A DNA stretch of 64,000 bases from Triatoma infestans (Eukaryota; Arthropoda; Insecta; Hemiptera; Reduviidae): positions 54,989-118,988 of the forward strand of contig JAAEAF010014926.1 of the NCBI GenBank assembly GCA_011037195.1. The letters are read 5' to 3'. Every line of letters begins with the position of its first letter. Within the stretch, counting starts at the first letter, position 1. A program made the position numbers and the translations under genes. Of the stretch, positions 1-10,889 are shown in pieces. The notes below the pieces were generated by a model, which was given only the letters and a program-made list of their open reading frames with translations, ran no database searches and had not been told where the DNA came from.

Positions 1-308
1 GGGCGGGGGCGTGGGGAGTCTTCTCGGCCTTTGTCGAGCATCTAAGCGAAGAAAAATCCCTAAAAGAGAAAACCCCGGTCCTCTTGGGTTTTTCAAACCC
101 TAATGTTAACAACTGTGCCCTGTAAAAAAAACCTATTATTTCCATACCACAGACAATAGAGGAATAATCGGAAACGTCCTGGAAGGAATAATCGGAAACG
201 TCCCTGGATTTTGGAAAAGAAAAAGCTATTTAAGAATAGCGATGTGGAACGTCCATTCCTTATATAGGCAGGGAGGGCTGCGTACTGGCAATACTACACA
301 TTTGGTTG

Positions 309-862
309 GGTGGTGAAAGAAAAAATGCAATTTTAAATTAAATAATTTTGGCAAAAATAATGTATTTTAGAGTCATGTATTATAATTTAAGGTCATTGTT
401 GCTAAAGAGACAAAAGCACAGGAATCCGTTAGGAAAATAACAATGCCACTTGGCCAACTGTTTTGTAAGACAAAATCCCCCGTTAGAGAGGGCATTCCTT
501 CAAGACAGTCTGCATTCTGCTTTCAAAGCCAGAACACTTGCTTCAGGATTCGCTCTCTAATAATCAGTGCCACTTTAAGTTAAAACATAAGAGCTTTGCA
601 TTTAATCTAGATAAATACTTAATTTCATAAACATAGTAGTTGTGATATTGTAAAATATTTAAATATCTTTAAAGATTATATATTATTTAATTTAATCTAT
701 GTTTTTATTATTTATTTCTTATTTATTCTTAATTACAGTGTTTTCTTATTTATTCTTATTACTTTTCTCTTAAACATATATACTCACAAGCCCTTTTACA
801 AAACCGTTCAAGCCACTACAAGCTACCATTACACTAGATCACATAACACCAGTAACATTTCA
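309..862 (+). mobile_element. Solo LTR, family A (copy 1)
   Basis: First of seven copies of one repeat in the window. The consensus starts TGTAGTGGAAGAA and ends in a CA-terminated tail near CACACCATTACA. Here the first base appears mutated (GGTGGTGAAAGAA). GTTG stands directly before (305-308) and directly after (863-866), which is a 4-bp target duplication. No internal retroelement region adjoins it, so it is read as a solo LTR left by LTR-LTR recombination. The 4-bp duplication suits Ty3/gypsy-type integration; the superfamily is inferred. Confidence 0.75.
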
Positions 863-1086
863 GTTGACTGGAAATGGCATAAAGAATAAGAATTCTTGGT
901 GGAGGCCAACACCTGATTGAGCTACAAAGTCGGATAAGTAAGTAAGATGAAACAAATACCCCACACACACCAGGTACAACAGAAAGAGAGGAGTGAGCGT
1001 GTGTGTGTTTGTGTGAAATGATAGCAATAAATGATGGCTGAATTGAGAACGAACATGAACTGAGTCAATGAAAAATGTTCTCGACC

Positions 1087-1424
1087 AGTCAATATTGCAA
1101 TATGTCGTCTATAGATTTTCGGGTATTGGTCAATGAAAAAAAATTCTAATTAAAGGTATTTTTCTTTGCTGAAAGGTATTTTTCAATGATTTGTAAAAAA
1201 CTGTGAGTTTTACCAATAGAATATAGAAGAAACACAACAACAAAACGAAAACAATCGGAGTTTTTTTCACGCCATAAAACAGGACCATAGTATTGAAGCG
1301 GTTAAATGTATGAAGAACTTAATAAAATATTTCAAAGAAGATCGCAGCAAAGAAAAATACCTTTTACTAGAATTTTTTTTCAATGACCAATACCCGAAAA
1401 TCTATAGACACATTGCAACATGAA
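1087..1424. mobile_element. MITE-like element with about 80-bp inverted repeats
   Basis: The arm at about 1087-1165 is repeated in inverted orientation at about 1342-1424. Both arms contain the string ATAGATTTTCGGGTATTGGT, the run of A/T next to it and AAAGGTATTTTTC. About 180 bp of non-coding AT-rich DNA separates them. This is the layout of a non-autonomous DNA transposon (MITE). No transposase is present and I could not settle the target duplication, so no superfamily is given. Confidence 0.65.
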
Positions 1425-2688
1425 CTGTTTACCTGCACTTAAACACAATTATTATATATTTGACGATTTACTGTAAAAAGGAAAGGAAGAAATTATGGGA
1501 TTGTAAACTGACTGAGCAAAGATTGAATGATTGTTGGTTGGCATTGATGAATGTAGAATGGAAGAGCTGATGGTTGAAAGCCGCTTGAAGAGAAGCAATG
1601 TGGCTGGTTAGAACTCTTACTTGGTCTAAAGGTGGGGCGTTGTTAAACCACACAGATGGTTGGCTTTTATTTAATTCTTTTACCACTAGAGAAAGCTTCT
1701 AGGTGAAAGATTCACCGTCCAAGTTAAAGCCCGTTCGCCAATACATTGTAGTGAGTATGGCGGGAGTGTGTAATTGTATAGTTGATGTGCGTTTTGGGGA
1801 GGCTCAGTGGAAAGCGCTTTGATGCGATTGCTAATGGAACTAGTGACTGCAGTTTTTTGCGGCGAATCTGCTAGCGATTAGTTCCAATTACAAGAGCATG
1901 TTCTAATTAATTTTCCAGTTAAAATTCATCTTTGTGAAACTTATAGAAATGCAATTCTTCCTTATGTAAATTAAATAGTAAGAGAAAATAAAAAAAATAC
2001 ATTAAATTGTGGTTTTCTATTACGTACCTTGTGCAATTCATAACATCAAAATTTTTTAATAATGAAAAAAGTTATGGAAATTGAATTAGGATTTGTTTTT
2101 TTTTTGTTTCTTTTTGTTTTACGTATATAAAAATTTGTACTTTATCTTTTTTGACAAAGTGGACATTAAGAATTTTTTATTTCACTCTTCTTTATGACAT
2201 TAAGGGGAAATTAGATTTAGCAACAAAAAGTTGCCCATTTTTTTTTCTTTACGACATACAGAGCCATATTTTTAGCTGATGACAAATATAATAAATGTCA
2301 AAGGTTATAATGTAATTAATTAAAACTTTATACAAATATATATGTATAGTATAATTTCAATGTAATTAACCAGAATTATATACCTTCCAATAATTTTAGA
2401 ATTAATTATGTCCAAGAAGTGACTTCTCTGTAATTCTCTTTAATATTAACTGAGATATGTAATTAACTGAAATTAGCAATTTAATTAGTCAAATGATGAT
2501 GAGATATATCTAATTATTTACTCTCATTAAGTAATGGACTGACTGCTTGAGTGCTTTTTGTTATGAAATAACATTAGCGTTAAGATTCTGTTACTGAATA
2601 AATATTATTAAAAACATTATTTAAAATATATATATATATATATACGTATATCTGATGTATCTCTTAGTTGGCTGATCGGCCGGGGGGT
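1425..2688. other. AT-rich intergenic DNA
   Basis: No supported gene. It contains T-rich and A-rich stretches and a (TA)n run near 2627-2643. Around 1798-1830 there is a tRNA A-box-like string (GGCTCAGTGG followed by AAAGCGC), but no convincing B box follows, so a degraded SINE head is possible and not claimed. Confidence 0.5.
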
Positions 2689-2689
2689 A

Positions 2690-2775
2690 CCATAAGAAAA
2701 ACACTAAAAAAATTTTTTAAAGTGTTTTTTATTAATGGCCCGACGTTTCGACAAACATTGTTTGTCTTCTTCAGG
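2690..2775 (-). ncRNA. Hammerhead-like motif and hairpin downstream of a Penelope-like ORF
   Basis: Read on the minus strand, 2775-2741 gives CTGAAGA, one extra A, a perfect 7-bp stem GACAAAC/GTTTGTC with a 3-nt loop, then GAAAC. That is the order of a hammerhead ribozyme core (CUGANGA, stem II, GAAA). It continues into a long hairpin whose arms are about 2721-2737 and 2690-2705 (AGTGTTTTT paired with AAAAACACT). It lies about 560 bp past the stop of the GIY-YIG ORF on the same strand. Hammerhead motifs are known from Penelope-like elements. The extra base after CUGANGA is non-canonical and I did not find an unambiguous cleavage site, so activity is unproven. Confidence 0.45.
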
Positions 2776-3335
2776 GGCTATCTATAAAGAAAAAATATAC
2801 ATAAGAATCTAGCTAGCATTAACAGAACAAAAGCAAAAACAGAAAATATGGCAATAGAACAATAATAAAAAAAAACAAAAATGGTAATGGAAAACTAAAA
2901 AAAAAACAAATTACAAAGGTAAATACAGATACTAGTATAGAAAAATTATGGAAATATTACAGACCTTAGAATCGGGAAATTTTGTATGCTCTGTTAATTA
3001 CTACATGTTCAATTATGACTGTGGTCTATGAGTGTACTACCAGTGAAAGGTTGAGAAAGGAAAACCGATGAAAGTAGTGGTGGGGGGGAAGTACCGTTAG
3101 GTATTGTTGGAGTGAAGGGACTAAGAAGCAGGACAAATATAATAAACAAGTATAATTTTATTATATATATATATATGTAATTTTTAATTAAATTTTTTAA
3201 TAAACAAGAATTTTAAGCTAATTGGAATATGGATCGGATTAATGGGAATAGTTTGATAAATAGGAGGAAAAGGGCAATTAGCAGGGGAAAATATGTAGGG
3301 TGAAGGCGCTAAGGGCTGGGTGGATGGAAATATGT

Positions 3336-3686
3336 CTACTTAATGGAGTGGAGGATGTTGTTGTAGAGTGATGAGATGACATCTTTGTCTTTTTTGTGGT
3401 TTATGGGATTGGGTTGTAGGTGGATATGTATTGATTCTGCTAGGAGGCGTTTTGTGTGATTAGGTTGAGTTGTTAAAATGGATGGGTTTTGCAGGTCAAA
3501 GGAATGATTTAGGGATAATGCATGTTTGGAAAGTGCTGTGCTGTCTATTTTTTTGGAGGTGATGTCATATTTGTGTTGTTTTAGTCTTTTTTGTAAGTAT
3601 TGTGAGCTCTCTCCTACATACGTGGCATTGCAAAGTGGTGTAGTGCATTTGATGTTGTATACCGTATGGGTTTTGTTGAGTTTCTT
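3336..3686 (-). pseudogene. Penelope-like element, GIY-YIG endonuclease domain (C-terminal fragment)
   Basis: An open frame of about 116 codons without a start codon, running from just after a stop at 3687-3689 to a TAG at 3336-3338. It reads VYNIKC, then CNATYVGESSQYLQKRLKQH, then a histidine in ALSKHALSLNHSFD, a glutamate in LLAESIHIHL and an asparagine in SLYNNIL. These are the ordered hallmarks of a GIY-YIG nuclease: the VYNI/YVG strand pair, catalytic Arg, His, Glu, and a late Asn. The sequence style, with Cys residues before YVG and the TTQPNHTKRLLAESI segment, is that of the endonuclease fused to reverse transcriptase in Penelope-like retroelements, where it nicks DNA for target-primed reverse transcription. 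The RT part is absent upstream, so this is a 5'-truncated dead copy. The natural stop and the structured downstream region suggest that the original 3' end survives. Confidence 0.8.
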
Positions 3687-3747
3687 CTACTGAACAGTTG
3701 AGAACTTCTACAATTTGATATATACGTATATATACAAAATTTAGGGA

Positions 3748-3910
3748 GGTTTTAGTGTGGTGGTTATGAACATGAACTTGTAACTGGGAGTTCCCGAGTT
3801 CGAGTCCAGTATATAACTGTCAAATTTCTACTAGCTTAAAAAAATTGTTAATAGTTAGGTATACTATGCTTCGATGCATGACACCTACATTGGTAAACTG
3901 GACGTTAAGC
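3748..3910 (+). repeat. tRNA-derived SINE (Thr-like head)
   Basis: The string GTGGTGGTTATGAACATGAA resembles a tRNA D arm. A loop CTTGTAA with TGT at the anticodon position follows, then GAGTTCGAGTCC as a B box. The acceptor ends do not pair and about 90 bp of unrelated body follows, so this is a SINE or tRNA pseudogene and not a functional tRNA. Confidence 0.5.
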
Positions 3911-4274
3911 ACGCCGAAAAATTTTGTATTACTTGACATTTTTATTACATATTTAAATGGTTAATGCAAAATTTATACGCATTCAATCAATTTAATTGTT
4001 TAGTAAAAAAATTTCACATTTCAAGAAAATTTTATTGAAGAAATAATTCAGCAAAAGAAAATAGTATTTTATTTTTATTTTTATTTTTTTTTTAATTGCT
4101 ATAAGAATAGGAATTATTAAGATATGTCTTTTTCTTTTTTCAGACACTGACTAATAATAATAAATCATTATTTTGAAATCTCTTGGGTACCAAAATTTTG
4201 CTTGTATTATTAACAACGGTTAAACGTAACTATTTTATAAAGAAATATTTAGATTCTTCTTAGAGTTGGCACTA

Positions 4275-4450
4275 GGACCTGAAAGATCTATTATTCTTCT
4301 GAATTTTCTCAGTGACTTGGCCTCCGAACAGTGTTCTATAGCTACAGATAAACACAGTCCATCACCGGGTTTAGAGGTTCCTAGGAGGTGAAAATCCAAG
4401 GGTAGCATTCAAATCGAGAACCCGATATCTCTAACGCGCTAACACTAAGT
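4275..4450 (-). repeat. SINE-1 (degenerate copy)
   Basis: It shares the SINE-1 body (GCCTCCGAACAGTGTTCT, cagataaacacagtccatcaccgg, then a lysine-rich-looking A tract) and a degraded tRNA-like end (ATCGAGAACCCG, CTAACACTAAG). The tRNA head lies on the right, so the element is on the minus strand. Confidence 0.65.
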
Positions 4451-4559
4451 AAGAAATATTTAGTGGGAAGAACGAGTATATGAGAGGTAGGGTAACAGAG
4501 TAAAGAGTGATGTTAAATGGTAGACTTGGGTGGAACTATTATTTGTACTAACGGTCGAT

Positions 4560-4815
4560 CTCGTTAATAAAAAAAAAAAACAAAGAAAAACCGTTGGTTG
4601 ATCTTGTCTGAAACTTTCGTGCCATATACGGTGATGATACCTCAGGCTAAAGCGAATGCAACTCTTCGTTTTTGTGATATTTTGTTCTCAGAAACTCACA
4701 AATCGCTACAATTTTTTTTTTTACACTTAGTGGATCTCAAAACACATATTTCCTGTGATCAATCCCAAAATTTGACACGATCGTAATACTTTCTCTCATC
4801 AGAAGTAAGAGAAAC
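4560..4815 (-). repeat. F2 repeat, head fragment
   Basis: It matches the F2 head read backwards: a line starting CCGTTGGTTGATCTTGTC, the segment giving CTCAAAACACATATTTCC, then GACACGATCGTAATACTTTC and the palindromic terminus TCTCTCATCAGAAGTAAGAGA. Non-coding. Confidence 0.65.
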
Positions 4816-5081
4816 TAAACAGGATTTTTGGGCAGAGAGCCGAATGTAGGCTGTTTTGGCTTTGTGAAACCTCAGGGTTTGATATAACTCTTTGAATATG
4901 TGTTGTAGTAGTTTGGAGAGGCTCTTGAGTGACGTTTTTATTTTATTATTATGTATTTATTGGACGTGACACACGGGGTATTTTTACTATTCAAGGGAGG
5001 GAAAGGCTAAACCCTGCGCTATCCAAAGCCTCGATGAGCCCCATATAGGTGCCCCAAAAGAATAACAACTACTAAGTTTTA

Positions 5082-5395
5082 TCACAGTCCGAATAAATCG
5101 GACCATAACCAAAAAGGGGACATAGCCTTAAGCTCTTCTACCGACATCCTGTTCCGGCCAAAGGTCTTGAATCTAATCTCCTCATATTCCAAACAATCCG
5201 TCATGATATGTGTTTCCATCTCCGTCTCACAGACTCTACAAAAAGGATCTGGCATGAGCCCCATTGTATAGAGATATTCCTTAAGCCGCAATGCCCAGTG
5301 AGAAAACCAACCAGATGCCTTACACGGGATAAGAATTCATTGAAGATGCGTAGCGCTAATACGACTGTTTGCAGCCACATGAAGCTTTGTGACGC
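5082..5395 (-). pseudogene. R1/Jockey-type LINE, C-terminal zinc-finger tail
   Basis: Minus-strand frames give HLVGFLTGHCGL, then after a frameshift LKEYLYTMGLMPDPFCRVCE, TEMETHIMTDCLEYEEIRFKTFG. The GLLTGH-type motif followed by C-x2-C, ETxxHIxxxC and ExxR is the characteristic C-terminal end of R1- and Jockey-group LINE reverse transcriptases, just after the RNase H region. Only this tail remains and it needs at least one frame change near 5290, so it is a dead 5'-truncated insertion. Which clade it belongs to cannot be fixed from so short a piece. Confidence 0.75.
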
Positions 5396-5449
5396 TCATT
5401 GTGATGAATTTTCTCGATTTTTTATTTGTTTATTCCATTAGTTATGCAT

Positions 5450-6240
5450 ACAATTTATACAACAAACATGCTATAATTATTATGATAATTAGTAGTGGGT
5501 TGATTCAAATATTTATTAACAAAAATAAATTTAATACTTGAATGTAGAATTTTCATTAAAACGAAAAGCAAAAAAAAAAAAAAAAAAAAAAATAAAAAAA
5601 TAAAACAAACATAAAAATCTGTAATTATTCAACAATTTTTAATTTCCATAATTATTAAGTAATTTTTTGTTCACGTTAAAAAATAAAAAAATAAAAAAAA
5701 TAAAATAAAAGATTCAGACGAAGTTTTAATTAAGTGTCTAAGATAGAATATTGGGCAAAGGATCTTGAAAATGAAAAAGGAAAATTCTGTGGTTAAAAAA
5801 AGATGGAAGAGGGAGTTGGTGGTGAAAAACTTTTATTTTGTAATGAAGGTTTTTTTTTTCTTTTTTTTTTCTTAAGTTGTAATCAATGATTAACAGAAAC
5901 AATTAAAAAGTTGTTTCAACATTTCTATCGTCACGTATATTATTATTACAATGTTTATTATAACAATATATTATTAAAAAAACCATAAAAGTATATTAAA
6001 GATAAAGAACTCATAAGGTTGACAACAATGTGGCAGCCCCAAGATTAAAAATAGACGAGATGGACATGAGTTGTATGGCCTAGATAAGAAATACCTTATG
6101 GTGGTGCCCTCTTACTACTTTTTGCATAAAACAACCGGCCACCAAGAATGATAAAACACATTCCTTGCATATAGGGCAACAATATTAGAATATTTCTGCT
6201 TGGTTGTAGATAAAACAAAGAAATATCCAAATTTATAATA
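5450..6240. other. AT-rich spacer with poly-A
   Basis: No gene seen. It has a poly-A run at about 5571-5592 and T/C-rich tracts near 5850. An unexplained stretch at about 6025-6190 has somewhat higher GC and no coding signal. Confidence 0.5.
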
Positions 6241-6500
6241 TGTATCTTATAAATATTTTTACTTTTCTCTTACTTCTAATATAAGAAGAAAAAAGAGAAA
6301 GTAGTATTGCGATCCAGTTAAATTAATTTTGAAATTGACCATTTTCCTGGGGCAATTTCTTTTATCAAAAAATATAATGTATATTTAAAATACTAAGCTT
6401 AAAAAAAATTGTTGAAAATTTTGATGGATCCGCAATGCTGGTTAACATGGATAACATCTGGTATTTTATCAGTCGTAGGGTGCATATTTATTTTCTTCCT

Positions 6501-6530
6501 GACCGGTTTCGGACTTTCATACATCGTCAG
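6501..6530 (-). ncRNA. Hammerhead-like motif, left arm of palindrome
   Basis: On the minus strand it reads CTGACGA, a short imperfect hairpin ending in GTCC, then GAAACCGGTC. This is the CUGANGA, hairpin, GAAAC order seen in the other repeats here. The hairpin is weak in this copy. Confidence 0.3.
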
Positions 6531-6945
6531 AAGAGCAAATTCACCAAGTTCGTGTGAAGAGTGTTTACTTCAACGTAATATTTCTGTTATTTGTTACTCA
6601 CACTTGTTGGTTGGACATAATTATGCGGGGAAGTCATAAAGTTATGTTACTATCTGTGTGTGATTAATGATAAAATGGAATTATTATAAGTTATGATTAG
6701 ACATTAGAAAAATAGTGTATAATAAACTTGTTTTTGTGTTTTGCAGAATACTCCATAACTAAATTTTTGTAAAGTATGCTCTGTGTTTTATCAAGTTATT
6801 TTTATTAGGGAGGGGGGGCGATAAGTTATTTCACGAGTATATTGTACTAATAAGAATAGATAAAAGTTTGAAGAAAGGCGATGCAAAGTTTATGGACAGT
6901 CAAAAACTTGTACAAGTAATAAATAGATGAGAAATACAAGCAGGG

Positions 6946-7513
6946 TGTAATGGAAGAAAGCAATGAAAATAAATAGTTTAGATTTAGAATATATTATAGT
7001 ATCCAAAATAGTATTTTGTTAATATTTTATAATTATCTTAGTGCTGTGAATTTACCTTCAAAAAGAGTGTATTTTAGAGTCAGGTATATTAAATCTAGGT
7101 CATTGCTATTGGGAAAACAAAGGCACAAAAATCCCGTTGGGTTAATTCTTTTGTAAAAGAAAATTCCCCCGCTAGAGAGAGATTCCTTAAAGTAGTCTGC
7201 CTTCAGCTTTCAAGGAACAGAGTCTGACTGCTGCTTTCAAACAACCAAGTCTGCATTCTGCTTTGAAAGCCAGAAGACTTCAGGAATCGCTCAGTGCCAG
7301 TGATAGATACTTGCCTTTATTCTAGATATACATCTGATTTATAATTGTGATATTGTAAAGTACTTAAATTTGCTTAGAGAATAATATATTTATTTATAAA
7401 ACAGTGGTGATTTCTTGATTATTACTAATACTTCTATCTCTAACATACTTACAAGCCCTTTTACAAAACCGCTCGTGCTACTACATACAACAACACATCA
7501 CCATTACATTACA
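6946..7513 (+). mobile_element. Solo LTR, family A (copy 2)
   Basis: It starts TGTAATGGAAGAAAG and ends ACCATTACATTACA. AGGG precedes (6942-6945) and follows (7514-7517), an exact 4-bp target duplication. It sits inside the left arm of the palindrome at 6460-8053, so it inserted after that palindrome formed: the arms pair again immediately outside the LTR. Confidence 0.85.
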
Positions 7514-7982
7514 AGGGTTAATATAAGAATATATGTAAGTAAATTGATATGTAAGAAGGTTGCAAAATATGAAGATTATTTGCAAGATATTTTTAAATTC
7601 TCCCTACCGTGCCCCTATTCTCAACAAATGCCACCTTATCTCTCTTAAACATATTCTTACTATAATTTAAATTAATATCATTTAAAAACAAGCATGATAA
7701 ATAAAAACGAATACATTTGATTTCCTGTAAATATTTTTTTAATGTCTTCTCCAATTTGCCATTCCGTGTGCCAACCTTCTTACATATCTATTTACTTACA
7801 TATTTTCTTATATTAACCCTGCTTGTATTTTACATCTTGTACAAGTTTTTGACTGTCCATAAACTTTGCATCGCCTTTCTTCAAACTTTATCTATTCCTA
7901 TTAGTACAGTATACTCCTGAAATAACTTCAACAGAAACATTACATTGAAGTGAACTCTCTACAAGAACTTGGTGAATTTGCT

Positions 7983-8013
7983 CTGGCGATGGATGGAAGT
8001 CCGAAACCGGTCA
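7983..8013 (+). ncRNA. Hammerhead-like motif, right arm of palindrome
   Basis: It reads CTGGCGA, a hairpin with GGA/TCC ends, then GAAACCGGTC. It mirrors the left-arm copy at 6501-6530, so the palindrome carries one copy facing each way. Confidence 0.3.
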
Positions 8014-8332
8014 GAAAGAAAATAAGTATGTATGCTATGACGGATAAAATACCAAATGTTAAAAAAAAAATTGTTAAACTGTTTTCTGAAAAAAAAAAAT
8101 ATATTCAATAAAGTGGTACAACTGGTTGACCAAATTTGACCTAAAAACCTGGTTGTCAATTCTCTGGTAGAAGTTAAATCAAATGTCATGTTTGAAACTT
8201 TTATTTTTGTGTTATGTTGACCACACAAAAATATAATCACAGTTCAATTTCTGAAAAAAAAACATCAGTTTTTGCAGAGGATGTCAAAACATATATTTCC
8301 GTTGTATAAAGTAAAAAAATTAAAAAAACGTA

Positions 8333-8660
8333 TTACAATGGATGTGTTATGTAGAGAGAATTTAGGTTTGGTTGATGAAATAAAAAGACTGGGTTAACAC
8401 TGGTTAACTATGTATAATAATAATGAGAAACAGTCTACCTGGACTTAAATAGAGAATGGTTATGGTAGAGTAGTATATATGAGAATGACACGAAGTGACT
8501 GGCGAGATGATGAACTATAGTGAACTATGTTGAACTGTATTCCACTGAATGAATCCCCATGGACTGACCGTCGCTATATTTATACAGTTTCTCCCACTCC
8601 AGTCCGAGAGAGTGGTTGGGTTTGTTTCTCTTCTCTTTATTCTCTTTGGTTGCTGTTACA
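8333..8660 (-). mobile_element. Solo LTR, family B (copy 1)
   Basis: On the minus strand it begins TGTAACAGCAACCAAAG and includes CGGACTGGAGTGGGAGAAAC, a TATA-like ATAAATATAGCGAC and a GTCCAGGTAG-type motif shared by all family B copies. It ends near CACATCCATTG. CGTA (8329-8332) and CATA (8661-8664) flank it, a 3-of-4 match to a 4-bp duplication. Confidence 0.6.
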
Positions 8661-8819
8661 CATATGAAACACACATACGGACTTTCTCTTACTCCTTATT
8701 AACACAGTCACACATCAAATGATAACATTTTCTTTAAATTTCAAATGTTGCTCATTTATTCTAACATAAATATGGAGGCGATGGTGGTGGTGTTGGTGGG
8801 AGGACAAATATGAAGCTAC

Positions 8820-9087
8820 TAACTGAGGCAGGTTTTTTTTTTTTTTTTTTTAATTTAAGGCGTGTCAAAATCTATGGTCATTGTTGTCCCAAAATCTATA
8901 GTGCACTGCCGGCCTTCGAACAGTGTTCTCTCGTTCCAGACAACATTGTCCATCACCGGAAGTTAGCTGTATGGGCTCCTAGGAAGAAAAAAAAATCTAA
9001 GGGCAGCACAGCTGGACTCGAACCCGGAGACACCTCCGCTAATCTCTTTCCCGGAGACGCCTAACCACTTTGCTAATCGCTTCCCTG
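8820..9087 (-). repeat. SINE-1, near full length
   Basis: In minus orientation it has a tRNA-like head. GGTTCGAGTCC (box B) is read from the complement of 9012-9022, with a degenerate A box near 9070. A body follows (complement of CTGCCGGCCTTCGAACAGTG and ATTGTCCATCACCGGAAG), then a short A tail seen as the T run at 8823-8842 after TTAAATTAAA. It is the best internal reference for the family. Transcription would be by RNA polymerase III from the internal promoter. A short second segment (cggagacgcctaaccac) looks like a local duplication of the head. Confidence 0.8.
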
Positions 9088-9114
9088 TAGGAGGTGGAGA
9101 AAAAAAAAAAAAAA

Positions 9115-9665
9115 AAAAACCTATTCTGGAAAATCGCAATTCCGGTTGACCGATTTTCCTCAGATTTGGAATTCTAACAAATGTTTTTAATTTATATTAA
9201 TATATAGATGTGGTGGAACCGTATATTTTACTAAAGTGGAACACTCAGGAAAGTATGCTGTTACTGTTTCCTCAGAACACTGAAAAAAATGAATTTACTC
9301 AGGAAAATAATTTAAAGAAAAAGTGTAAAATATTTATGTGTATAGTATACAAAGTTTAAAGAAACTCTATGGAGCCGTTTTTAAATGAATCGCAAAAAAC
9401 TAAAAAAATAGAAAAAATTCAGAAAATGGACACTTCCGGTTGATGGATTTGTTCTGAAACCTTCGTGTCACCGTTGTGGTAGTAATACCAAGTTTGAGCT
9501 TCCTGCATTTTTGAGATATTATGTTCACAGACACACACATAAACCAGTAACCATTGGACAGCTTAGTCGACCTTAATATATATACATATTTCCGGTGAAA
9601 ACTCAAGTTTCCGGTGACACGATCCTCTATGCACTATTCCCTCTTTTCTAGGCGTAAGAGAAAGT
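9115..9665 (-). repeat. F2 repeat, one monomer plus head
   Basis: It opens with AATTCCGGTTGACCGATTTT, passes a monomer containing ATGGAGCCGTTTTTAAATGA, then the head (CACTTCCGGTTGATGGATTT, cagacacacacataaac, ATATTTCCGGTGAAAACTC). It ends in the palindromic terminus CCCTCTTTTCTAGGCGTAAG. Non-coding. Confidence 0.7.
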
Positions 9666-9669
9666 TCAT

Positions 9670-10670
9670 TGGTTCTGGAGAGGAGTTTATATTATGATCA
9701 CAACAATATGCTTGGCTGATTCTTTTGATTAATTAAGTTACGTAATACAGTTATGTGTATTAGAATGTAACTTTGTTGCATAAATGACTGCATCCTTTGT
9801 ATCAGTTTCTAGCGTTCACCTAACATCAATTGAAGGCTTCACTATACAGTGTATATAGTCAATACACAATGGATATCAAATGTTACTGCGACTTTAATTT
9901 GCATAGATCGACAAATACAGCATAGTGCAGCCATGTTGGATTTTCCCATCATTGACAAAGGATAAACACAATACTATAGTATATTAACTTGATAACTTTC
10001 AAGTCCAAACTTTGAAATATATAATTTTGTTTAATTTCTTTTATTTCTTCAAGTCTTTTATAAGAATTCCACAGTAATTGATCCGGTACAGGTGAAAAAG
10101 TTGTTTATAACGGTCGCTGAATTGTTTATAAAACTTAATTTTGTCAAAACTTGAAATTTCCTCGTAATTCTGTAAAAAAGATTAAAAAAAAAAAATATAT
10201 ATTAATGCTTAGTTTTTACATTCTAAGGTAGCGATTCTTAATGAACGAAACGCGTAGGTTTTCAGAAAGGCACAAAAAAAATGCATTACAATTCTAAAGA
10301 GAATTGATATTATTCACAATTTTAAAAGAAATATTAAGTAATTAGAGAAAAAAAAAAACGTTGTTTATTTAAAGTAACTTGAATTTTTAAATGGTTATTA
10401 ACTAATGCGCATGCGACCAACATAATACAAAATAATGCATTTATAAAATGCCACGCTAGAATTCATTTTATTATTTAATAACTTCAACAACAACAGCTTA
10501 ATCACAAATCCAATTACTTTAATTAATAATGCATTTGGAAACATTAGAGGTATTAAGAGCGGCGATTGAGAAATGTAAATAGAAATCGGATTAAAAGCTT
10601 CAGTATCAATTAATAAATAAAGTACGTAGAAATTCAGGCAAGAGGTAAATAAATAAATTTTTAAAATATT
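9670..10670. other. AT-rich DNA with no supported feature
   Basis: No open frame of note, no clear repeat match. Poly-A near 10183 and 10349. Confidence 0.5.
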
Positions 10671-10671
10671 A

Positions 10672-10885
10672 TTTTCTCTTACAGCAGTAAGAGAAAATAT
10701 GGTGATCGTATCAAATTTTCCAAACTGAGATTTTCCACTTTGAGGTCTTTATTTATAGCCCGTTATAGACAACACTGTCCAGTGATGGACAGTGAGCTGT
10801 AAGAGGCTATTATGACGAGAAAATCCTGAGTGTAGCACTTTTGCCTGGGACTTAAGTGCGATTGTTAAGTGCACTGCCATCGCAA
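10672..10885 (+). repeat. F2 head fragment abutting a degenerate SINE-1
   Basis: 10672-10758 holds the F2 terminus TTCTCTTACAGCAGTAAGAG and CACTTTGAGGTC. From about 10755 to 10885 the sequence turns into SINE-1 body (ACAACACTGTCCAGTGATGG, GTGAGCTGTAAGAGGC, aaatcctgagtgtagcac), which is on the minus strand. The SINE may have inserted into the F2 copy. Confidence 0.5.
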
Positions 10886-10889
10886 TTAT

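Larger units (their letters stand above)
6460..8053. repeat. 1.6-kb palindrome (foldback element) carrying a solo LTR
   Basis: Sequence from 6460 rightwards is repeated inverted, ending at about 8053. GGTATTTTATC at the left is matched by GATAAAATACC at the right, and GACCGGTTTCGGACTTTC is matched by its complement at 7998-8015. Another arm pair is 6840-6945 with 7815-7920 (the stretch holding GCGATGCAAAGTTTATGGAC). A third is 7518-7567 with 7771-7818. The left arm holds family A LTR 6946-7513. About 230 bp near 6590-6820 is present on the left only, but is found in the related palindrome at 36749-37284, so the right arm has a deletion. No coding capacity is visible. Confidence 0.75.

Noticed and set aside
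3748..3815. tRNA-Thr gene
   Set aside because: Only D-arm, anticodon and B-box resemblance; no acceptor stem.
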